This document shows positions 58,418-64,000 of a stretch of DNA of 64,000 nt, in pieces. Numbering within the stretch: position 1 is the stretch's first letter; every line of letters begins with the position of its first letter. The translations under genes and the position numbers were made by a program. Source of the DNA: CAIYYO01 sp049299895. Lineage in GTDB: Archaea > Altiarchaeota > Altiarchaeia > IMC4 > QMZM01. The stretch is taken from contig JBAQYF010000011.1 in NCBI GenBank assembly GCA_049299895.1, positions 20,904 to 84,903 on the forward strand, in the 5' to 3' direction. The notes under the pieces were generated by a model. The model ran no database searches, had not been told where the DNA came from, and saw only the letters and a program-made list of their open reading frames with translations.

Positions 58418-58738
58418 ATGACTCTAAGCTATACAAAATTCGAAGTCGCAAGATTAGTCGGTGCAAGAGCCCTGCAGATAAAGATGGGCGCACCGATATT
58501 AGTAAAGGTCCCAAAGACCATGGAAAAGCCCTTGGATATTGCAAGATTAGAACTTGCTCAAGGCATCCTCCCCATAACTGTAAAGATAAAAGAGGATAAA
58601 AGGGTCCGCAAGGAATCCAAGATACTCCCCGACATAACCATAGACGAAGAAGAAGTCGAGGAAGAGCCGAAGGAGACCAAGGAAGCGCCCGAAGAAGAAT
58701 CATTCGAAGAAGAAGCAATAGTTGAAGAGACTGATTAA
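58418..58738 (+). CDS. rpoK: DNA-directed RNA polymerase subunit K (Rpo6) with acidic tail
   Basis: A 106-residue RpoK. The core MTLSYTKFEVARLVGARALQIKMGAPI to RVRKE is about 65 residues, the normal length. The last 35 or so residues are Glu/Asp-rich low-complexity sequence. The core contacts the clamp of RNA polymerase. Confidence 0.92.
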   Translation: MTLSYTKFEVARLVGARALQIKMGAPILVKVPKTMEKPLDIARLELAQGILPITVKIKEDKRVRKESKILPDITIDEEEVEEEPKETKEAPEEESFEEEAIVEETD

Positions 58739-58740
58739 AA

Positions 58741-59433
58741 ATGGCTGACGAACAAGACGTGATGGTCGGAGTAGAAGAAGAACTGCTGGTTCCATTAGAC
58801 GATTACCTTTCAAACGGAATACATGTGGGCCTGAAATACAGGACAAGCGACATGAGGCCCTTCATCTACAAGATAAGGCCCGACAAGCTCTGCGTATTCG
58901 ACGTAAAGAAGATAAACGACAGGATAAAAGTCGCAGCATCATTCCTTTCCAGGATCGATCCAAAAGAGATACTCCTCGTATCAAACAGGGTATACGGAAG
59001 AAGATCCATAAGAAAATTCGCCGAATACACAGGAGCAAAAGCGTTCACTCAAAGATTCATATCCGGGACACTGACGAACCCTAACATCGAGACCTACACG
59101 GAGCCGAAATTGCTCGTTGTAACAGACCCGAACGCAGATCAGCAGGCGATTAAAGAAGCAGCCATAATGGGTATACCGATCCTTGCAATATGCGACACGA
59201 ACACAAGGCTCAAGAACATAGACATCGTCATCCCCTCGAACAACAAGGGAAAGAACTCTATAGCGCTAATATACTGGATTCTCGCAAGAGAAGTCCTGAA
59301 AGCCCAGGGCAAAGAATTTACGGCACCGCTTGAGGAATTCATATCCCAGGCAGAACCCCAGCCCTACCTACTGGAAATGGCTGAGCGCCAGAGACTTAAG
59401 AGGATGAAGAGAAGAGGAAGACCCAGAAGGTAA
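58741..59433 (+). CDS. rps2: 30S ribosomal protein S2 (uS2)
   Basis: A 230-residue S2 with the family pattern DDYLSNGIHVGLKYRTSDMRPFIYKIRPDKL, NIDIVIPSNNKGKNSIALIYWILAREVL and a basic C-terminus. It starts 2 bases after rpoK and is the last gene of the operon. Downstream about 100 bases lack a gene. Confidence 0.96.
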   Translation: MADEQDVMVGVEEELLVPLDDYLSNGIHVGLKYRTSDMRPFIYKIRPDKLCVFDVKKINDRIKVAASFLSRIDPKEILLVSNRVYGRRSIRKFAEYTGAKAFTQRFISGTLTNPNIETYTEPKLLVVTDPNADQQAIKEAAIMGIPILAICDTNTRLKNIDIVIPSNNKGKNSIALIYWILAREVLKAQGKEFTAPLEEFISQAEPQPYLLEMAERQRLKRMKRRGRPRR

Positions 59434-59553
59434 AAAACCTTCATTTATTCTGTTTCTTATTATTCTTCTATTTCCTTAGGCGGTTTTCTGCTTTTTAATA
59501 TACTCCTTATGATATATAATTGATACATCCCTTTGGGACTGTTTTACAAAAAG

Positions 59554-59964
59554 ATGGAATCAACCAAAAAACCCGTAGACCCAGAAGCAAAACCTTCCGC
59601 AACGACTGCTCCCGCGAATAAAGCAGTCCCGGATGATAATCTCATGGCCGCGCTGGCCCATGCAGGAATTCTTATTACTGTGATAGTGGCTTTGGTCATA
59701 TGGCTGACGCAGAAAGAAAAATCCAAATACGTCGAATTCCAGGCCAAGCAGGCGCTTGTCTACCAGCTTGTAGTCGGAGTGGCGCTGTTAGTGATGTGGG
59801 TCATCTCTTTCATCCTGATGTTCGTCTATATAGGATTCCTGCTGATGCCGATAGTGATGCTCCTCGGCCTTGCGGCTGTCATCTATGGTTTTTATGCCGC
59901 TTATCAGACCTATCAGGGAAAGGATTTCAAATACCTGATAATCGGGGATATGCTGGCAAAATAG
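59554..59964 (+). CDS. DUF4870-family membrane protein
   Basis: A 136-residue protein with a polar, Pro/Ala-rich N-terminus and three hydrophobic segments in the DUF4870 pattern (LAHAGILITVIVALVIWLTQKEKSKYVEFQAKQALVYQL, then two more). I start at ATG 59554; the upstream TTG adds a non-family leader. An AT-rich region with TATAATTGATAC lies before it (near 59515-59527). The function of the family is unknown. Confidence 0.88.
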   Translation: MESTKKPVDPEAKPSATTAPANKAVPDDNLMAALAHAGILITVIVALVIWLTQKEKSKYVEFQAKQALVYQLVVGVALLVMWVISFILMFVYIGFLLMPIVMLLGLAAVIYGFYAAYQTYQGKDFKYLIIGDMLAK

Positions 59965-59995
59965 ACTAGTCAAGAACTTTTTTTTCAAGGGGCTG

Positions 59996-60531
59996 ATGAT
60001 TTTTTCTATTTTGGCTGCTTTTATGGCGCCGACCGCTTTTGCAGGCAATACCGGAACTGCGAAGTTTAGCATAGTCGGGACCGTTTCTTTGACTGTGCCA
60101 ACCGCTTCGATAGACTTTGGTTCAGGGTCTCCTGCTGCAGGGACTGGATCGACCATAGCGAGTAATGCAGCAGACAACCCAAGCACCTGGAACGATGCGC
60201 CCGGAGGGTTTGTCGTAGAGAACGACGGGAACGTGAATATCAATGTCAAGGTGTATGCAGACAAGACTGCGGCAGTATTCATCGGTGGGACGAATTATTC
60301 ATTCAAATTCCGTCTACGAATAAGGAAGCAGGAGCATGTGCCGGTACCCGGGCATCTTCCTGGACAGACACGCCCCAGGGCCCCGGGAACGCAAAGGACC
60401 TATGCGGCGACCTGGGATACGCAGACGACGGCGATCAGGTAGGAGTCAACATACAACTATACGTGCCGGCGGACGCGCCCGTTAAGGAAAACTCGCAGAG
60501 CACCCTGACCTTCATAGCGTCACTTGCCTGA
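59996..60531 (+). pseudogene. Secreted beta-rich surface protein, one frameshift
   Basis: Frame 1 from about 59996 has a hydrophobic leader (ILAAFMAPTAFAG) and a beta-rich, Gly/Ser/Asn-rich domain up to FIGGTNYSFKF. After that it runs off into Arg/Pro-rich residues. Continuing in the next frame from about 60308 restores a similar sequence, ending QVGVNIQLYVPADAPVKENSQSTLTFIASLA and a stop at 60529-60531. A single missing base near 60306-60312 explains it. No ATG with a good leader lies upstream; ATG 59996 gives a short leader. Either gene decay or a base-call error. Confidence 0.65.
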
Positions 60532-61079
60532 TGCCCGGCGACCGGAATCAATCTTCCTGCCGACAGCCAGCATATCCCTCCGCTCTTTCTCCGCCTCATC
60601 AAGCGCCTGAGAAATCTCTTCTTGAAAACATGGAGAACCACGATAAACAGCGGCACGCAGCCATTATCACAATCGTCTCATTTCTCCCGCGATAAGGCGC
60701 GCTTGGGAACCTGGCGACACAGTCATAGTCCTTTCATTAGAGTAACCGTCCCTTCCAATCACGACCGGGGTCACATTCCTGTCTTCATAAGGGATCAACA
60801 CGGCAACCTCTCATGCCCGGTACCCCCGGCAGCAAGCGTCATCCTCATGCAGCCACCACATCCTGATCGTTCTTGGAAAACAGGTACGCATCGGTATTAT
60901 ACTCCAGATCGTTCTTGATGACGACGTCTGCGACCTGTATTGAACCGGGCGTGCCTGCAACAATGCCAAAAGTCAAAAGATCGAACGAGAGGCCGTCGCC
61001 CGCAGGGCCGTTCAACACGTCGATGTAATAATCCTTTTCAACGAATCCGCTGTAATAGTTCCGCCCCCCGGCTAAAATA
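60520..61079 (-). pseudogene. Secreted surface protein, at least two frameshifts
   Basis: On the minus strand, three consecutive frames give protein-like sequence. First, AGGRNYYSGFVEKDYYIDVLNGP to NTDAYLFSKNDQDVVAA, stopping at 60845-60847. Then, in another frame, EVAVLIPYEDRNVTPVVIGRDGYSNERTMTVSPG, stopping at 60667-60669. Then FQEEISQALDEAEKERRDML to the stop at 60520-60522. There is no ATG at the start, though GGAGGT at its 5' end overlaps the neighbouring gene. It converges with the plus-strand pseudogene, with a 12-base overlap. Confidence 0.55.
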
Positions 61080-61083
61080 ATTA

Positions 61084-61605
61084 TTACCTCCTTAATTCCA
61101 AAGTAATTTTTTCTTTCTCTGCCAATTCTTGGATTAATTTCTTGAATGTTTTTGCTTTGTCTGCTTCTTTGACACTCTCAATTTGTTTTACTGCCTTCCT
61201 TAGCGATTCGATGCTCATAAGAGCTGAAGCCAAACAATAGAGACTTGCGCATTTACCCGGATTATATTTCTCCAGTGCTATCTCAAGGAACCCCTTTCTC
61301 TCTTCCAGCTCTTTTAAGAATTCCTCAACCCCTGCTTTTTGGATTTTTTGAATATTCGGCAGACATTTTTGGTGCGTGACAAAACTATCCGCATCAAACC
61401 ATTTGTCAAATTTCCCGCAGGGGAACTCAGAACAATTCGCACAGGTATCATAGCCCCGTTTCATCACGCAACATCTAAAAATAGAGCAGTATGAACAATG
61501 GGCATCCGGGCCGCAACCCAAACAACGAGATTTTGCTTTGGAGTGAAACCTGGGGCATAACCCACAGGATATTCCACAACAACCAATTAAACTGCGTTTT
61601 TTCAT
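61084..61605 (-). CDS. DUF3795 zinc-binding protein
   Basis: A 173-residue protein with a Cys-rich N-terminal half (CCGISCGLCPRFHSKAKSRCLGCG, then CSYCSIFRCC and CANCSEFPCGKF), matching DUF3795, and a helical C-terminal half. The function is unknown; the cysteines probably bind zinc. Its stop lies 5 bases from the minus-strand pseudogene. Confidence 0.9.
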   Translation of the reverse strand: MKKRSLIGCCGISCGLCPRFHSKAKSRCLGCGPDAHCSYCSIFRCCVMKRGYDTCANCSEFPCGKFDKWFDADSFVTHQKCLPNIQKIQKAGVEEFLKELEERKGFLEIALEKYNPGKCASLYCLASALMSIESLRKAVKQIESVKEADKAKTFKKLIQELAEKEKITLELRR

Positions 61606-61689
61606 ATCCCTATAATATTTCTCTCTTCTTTAAATTATCCCTGCTTTTTAGTCGGGGCTGCAAGAACCGAACCGTAAAATGCCTCATGT

Positions 61690-62005
61690 TGTCCCACAAT
61701 TCTTTGTCTTGGATATGTGTGTGTGTTTTTATTCTATCTTTTGTAAATCATTATGCAGAGGCTTTGCGAGCGTGGAACCAGTCTACGGGAACCTCAAAGC
61801 CAACTTGGGTTTAGGGAATTTCTGCTTAGAGGAATGGAAAAAGTAAAGATCGAACTGAATCTGGTGTGTATCGCGCATAATCTGCAGAAAATTCACCGGA
61901 TGATGCGCGAGAAAAACGCGGTGACGGTCTGAAAAGAGGGAAGATTTTTAATTCAATCCCAAAAAAGCCCTCGAACCTCGAAAACCCAAAACGAATTATG
62001 GGACA
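61690..62005 (+). mobile_element. Remnant insertion sequence with terminal inverted repeats
   Basis: TGTCCCACAATTCTTTGTC at 61690 and its near-complement ending at 62005 (ending AATTATGGGACA) agree as inverted repeats over TGTCCCA[C/T]AATTC, with further similarity after a small gap. Between them lie 316 bases carrying only the C-terminal end of a transposase (61755-61932). The element is internally deleted and cannot move on its own. I see no clear target-site duplication. Confidence 0.6.
61755..61932 (+). pseudogene. Transposase C-terminal fragment (DDE type, IS1182-like)
   Basis: About 58 residues in two frames: FASVEPVYGNLKANLG, then (one base shift near 61808-61811) FREFLLRGMEKVKIEL, LNLVCIAHNLQKIHRM and a stop at 61930-61932. 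This is the characteristic end of DDE transposases of the IS1182 type, with the final catalytic Glu in VEPVYGN. The missing N-terminus and the frameshift show it is dead. Confidence 0.65.
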
Positions 62006-62150
62006 GCGTCGCCTGTTATGCGCCCCGTGAGGGTCGAGGAGCCGAACGAGGCGACGAGAAGTTCGGAAACGCGCCCCCGTCCGTCGTCAGGTTGTTGCCC
62101 CAGTTCCGTCAAAAATTGGGGGTTGGGGGGGGGGTCAATTATCAATTAGG
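62006..62150. other. Gap between the IS remnant and the AbiE pair, with a G-rich repeat copy
   Basis: No gene is seen in this stretch. A GC-rich block (about 62010-62095) contains short CGAGG/GCGAC repetitions. It ends with the first G-rich repeat copy at 62103-62135 (GTTCCGTCAAAAATT, then a ten-G run and T), which matches 63731-63762. Confidence 0.5.
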
Positions 62151-62894
62151 TTAGGCTGGTATAATCTTGAATTTCTTTAGGTCGCTTATAACCTGTTTGT
62201 ATGGTGGTAGGACTGGCAAGAGATTCTTTATGTCCCGTTCATATTCTTCTTTGGTGCATAAGGTTGCTTTTTTCTGCTTTCCGGTCAACTTCTTTTCCAC
62301 CAGTTCCAGGTCTGGTTTAATTTGGGCGTTGATCATAGACCATACGTCAAATAGATCCCTTGGAAGGCTTCTCATGTATAATGCACGTATCTTTTCTGCA
62401 AGTATTTCTGTTTCATCCATTGCCTGAACAAAAAACTTGGGAACGTCAGGATATGGCGGGTTTACCTGGACCCATTTAGGTTCCAGAAGCATCTTGTCTC
62501 TTCTGCCGATGTCAAGCTGGATTGAGTTGGTGGAATCCCTTCTACCTTCAGCGTAGAGTGGCCCATAGAACATGATTTTTGCAGTAAAACTTTCCTCAAA
62601 TGGTTCTTTTTTGACGTATTCGTTTCGTATTCCTAGGAGGTTGAACGATTCAAGGGTTTTATCGACCGTTTCCTGTACCCTCCCTATTTTCGCGTTAGAG
62701 TTGAAGTCGAGATCTTCGGAAAACCTGGGAAATTTGTAGGCAATTCTGAGGCAGGTTCCTCCCTTGAAAATAAAGTCTTTATTCTCTTTGAATAAATTAT
62801 AGAGAAATATGTGCTGTAAGTACTCTTTTTCCTCGTAATAAGGAGTGATGCCTGATCTTCTTGCGATCTCTTTTAGCTGTGTTGGAGTTATCAT
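62151..62894 (-). CDS. AbiEii/AbiGii-type nucleotidyltransferase toxin
   Basis: A 247-residue nucleotidyltransferase-fold toxin. GGT is at residues 45-47 and the DxD acidic pair at D61/D63 in FSEDLDFNS, both typical of the family, with a C-terminal region that includes LPRDLFDVWSM. Type IV toxin-antitoxin toxins of this type (AbiEii, MenT) transfer nucleotides to tRNA or GTP. It is 7 bases after the partner gene, on the same strand. Confidence 0.85.
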   Translation of the reverse strand: MITPTQLKEIARRSGITPYYEEKEYLQHIFLYNLFKENKDFIFKGGTCLRIAYKFPRFSEDLDFNSNAKIGRVQETVDKTLESFNLLGIRNEYVKKEPFEESFTAKIMFYGPLYAEGRRDSTNSIQLDIGRRDKMLLEPKWVQVNPPYPDVPKFFVQAMDETEILAEKIRALYMRSLPRDLFDVWSMINAQIKPDLELVEKKLTGKQKKATLCTKEEYERDIKNLLPVLPPYKQVISDLKKFKIIPA

Positions 62895-62901
62895 CTTTGG
62901 G

Positions 62902-63657
62902 TTAGATGTTCACTATCAACTTCCATTTATTATCATATTCCCCTTTCTTGCTTAGCTGAGGGTCTAGTTTTGAGTACCCTCTTCCGATACCTTTTTCTAA
63001 CTTATCCAAAAGTTTTACATCAATTGCAAGATGGTTGTTCTCTATCAAATATCCAAGACGCTTCACCAGGGTCTTGTTTTTCATTTTAAAGGCGTACTCT
63101 ATAATCGTTTCCTGGTTTACCTCAGTCCAAGCGTTCCCTAGGCATTTGCTCACTTCGACTATGCCCCCGGCATACCTCGGGAAAAGAAGGCTATCTATCA
63201 AAGCTTTCTCTTTTTCCGCAATTATTGTGTCATCCGTTTTTCTGTAACCAAAGAATCTGGACTCGGCGATCTTGATAAACTTGATTGTGTTATTTTCCAG
63301 CTTTAGACCTTTCTTCTGTCTTGTTGTTGCAATAAATATTGTCGTGGGCAATTGCTCTGTGTACTTGTAGTAACTCAATGCAGTCCAGAAACTAATGTAA
63401 GACGGCCACACAAGGTTAGACGCCAGGTCATATAGGTCATAATTGCTGTAGATCGATGTAAGGGCGTATCTGCTGTTTAATGACTTAACTAATCCTTTCC
63501 GCTTAAGTCTGCTGCATATCTTATATGCCTTGCTCTTATTCCATCCAACCAGTTTGGCCGCTTCATCAGCCGAAAATGAAGTCATGCCGCTTTGGCTTAA
63601 TTTCTCTATGAGCTCGTACTCGCTAGCCGAAATCGACCTTTTAGGAGTTTTAATCAT
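62902..63657 (-). CDS. AbiEi-like winged-helix antitoxin/regulator
   Basis: A 251-residue protein with an N-terminal winged helix-turn-helix (MTSFSADEAAKLVGWNKSKAYKICSRLKRKGLVKSL, about 25-65) and a C-terminal domain with SRYALTS then YISFWTALSYYK, matching AbiEi antitoxins. It would repress the operon and neutralise the nucleotidyltransferase. AT-rich sequence with TATAT repeats lies upstream (63660-63720). Confidence 0.8.
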   Translation of the reverse strand: MIKTPKRSISASEYELIEKLSQSGMTSFSADEAAKLVGWNKSKAYKICSRLKRKGLVKSLNSRYALTSIYSNYDLYDLASNLVWPSYISFWTALSYYKYTEQLPTTIFIATTRQKKGLKLENNTIKFIKIAESRFFGYRKTDDTIIAEKEKALIDSLLFPRYAGGIVEVSKCLGNAWTEVNQETIIEYAFKMKNKTLVKRLGYLIENNHLAIDVKLLDKLEKGIGRGYSKLDPQLSKKGEYDNKWKLIVNI

Positions 63658-63730
63658 TTTCTACCAATATATGGTATATAACTATAAAAACTTCTTAGTA
63701 TAAATACTGGAAAAACAAGGTAAACTCCCC

Positions 63731-63762
63731 GTTCTGTCAAAATTAGGGTTTGGGGGGGGGGT
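63731..63762. repeat. G-rich direct repeat, second copy, right of the AbiE pair
   Basis: GTTCTGTCAAAATTAGGG, then TTT, a run of ten G and T, matches the copy at 62103-62135 in about 28 of 32 positions, same orientation. The two copies enclose the two-gene toxin-antitoxin pair (62151-63657). Between 63763 and 63880 I see no gene; the sequence is AT-rich with short A/T runs. Confidence 0.6.
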
Positions 63763-63880
63763 ATCTAGTTATAATAGGGTGCTGAAGGGCCCTTTCACCT
63801 TAAACTCGTCATAAGTGATGTTTTAATGGGTTCAATTAGTTTTTAGAATCTCCTTTAGAACCGGCACAATTATGTTATAG

Positions 63881-64000
63881 CTAATAATTAAAATATTGGA
63901 ACATTTTTGTTAGTTTCTTTTTTCTTGTGGCTTGTCTTACTGCTTTCTTGTATTTTTTTCTTGTTTTTGTAGTATGCGTTTGCTGTATCGTGTTTAATTG
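63881..64000 (-). CDS. Partial CDS at the window edge (C-terminal end)
   Basis: The minus-strand frame enters from beyond the window end and stops at 63881-63883. It gives about 38 residues rich in Lys/Thr, ending TKMFQYFNY. I do not recognise the protein. Only the extreme C-terminus is visible. Confidence 0.3.
   Translation of the reverse strand, partial: QLNTIQQTHTTKTRKKYKKAVRQATRKKKLTKMFQYFNY

Noticed and set aside
61491..61814. 107-residue plus-strand frame spanning DUF3795 and the IS remnant
   Set aside because: It is antisense to DUF3795 at its start and frame-shifted relative to the transposase fragment at its end.
62120..62135. G-run as sequencing padding
   Set aside because: A second, similar run with matching flank occurs at 63751-63761, so I treat them as a repeat pair, while noting that run lengths may be miscalled.

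Overview
The window is archaeal. It encodes eukaryote-like ribosomal proteins (S3Ae, L31e, L18e), RNA polymerase subunits D, N and K, eIF6, ABCE1, CDC48, HerA, Hef, a KEOPS Pcc1 subunit, an archaeosine enzyme, Trm5 and pilins with class III signal peptides. Its tRNA genes carry no encoded CCA, and one is interrupted by an intron. Many genes have a TATA box about 25 bases before the start codon, which suggests leaderless transcripts. The class III signal peptides (GQGAMEYLMTYGWAI) and the mix of small membrane and surface proteins suggest a DPANN or Altiarchaeota-like lineage (Micrarchaeota or Diapherotrites are possible), but I cannot fix the lineage from this sequence alone.

Layout. 1-9.1 kb: end of a UPF0104 membrane protein, then a minus-strand run (tRNA methylthiotransferase, NOG1 GTPase, TPR lipoprotein, LarB, AroD); on the plus strand MinD, DUF192, two pilins, tRNA-Arg, and ferredoxin with geranylgeranyl reductase (membrane lipid saturation). 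9.2-19 kb: CDC48, Nnr and a nuclease-like protein, then the S15-Pcc1-S3Ae operon, which an AT-rich accessory island with operator-like palindromes (about 14.6-17.6 kb) separates from a DHH RecJ-like gene. 19-28 kb: DmrX-like flavoprotein, M50-like protease, TatD, an orphan HisA, a fused archaeosine synthase, a long coiled-coil protein and Hef.

28.2-31.9 kb holds four minus-strand genes for secreted or membrane proteins: two VirB2/TrbC-like pilins with Cys-rich tails, a small Cys-rich lipoprotein, and a 650-residue protein with nine six-cysteine repeats, a Thr-rich stalk and a thioredoxin-like CAKC domain. I regard this as the best candidate for an undescribed surface system. 32-42.7 kb: prephenate dehydratase, chorismate mutase, HerA, NadM, pilin-fold membrane proteins, DUF763, paralogous membrane proteins, eIF6-L31e, FAD synthase and Trm5, followed by a candidate structured RNA.

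42.9-53.8 kb: a frameshifted ACT-metallohydrolase, Bax inhibitor-like protein, SNF2 helicase with a SWIM protein, AIPR abortive-infection protein, a VapBC pair next to three palindromes spaced exactly 33 bp apart, an EEP-family nuclease, ABCE1 and an MBL hydrolase. 53.8-59.4 kb: tRNA-Ser, then the ribosomal/RNAP operon S13-S4-S11-RpoD-tRNA-Leu(intron)-L18e-L13-S9-RpoN-RpoK-S2. 59.5-64 kb is decaying or mobile: two frameshifted secreted-protein genes, DUF3795, an insertion-sequence remnant with terminal inverted repeats, and an AbiE-like toxin-antitoxin pair between two near-identical G-rich direct repeats.

The tRNA-Arg and tRNA-Leu genes are each followed by a related three-hairpin element. 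This looks like a conserved noncoding RNA or repeat family tied to tRNA 3' flanks.
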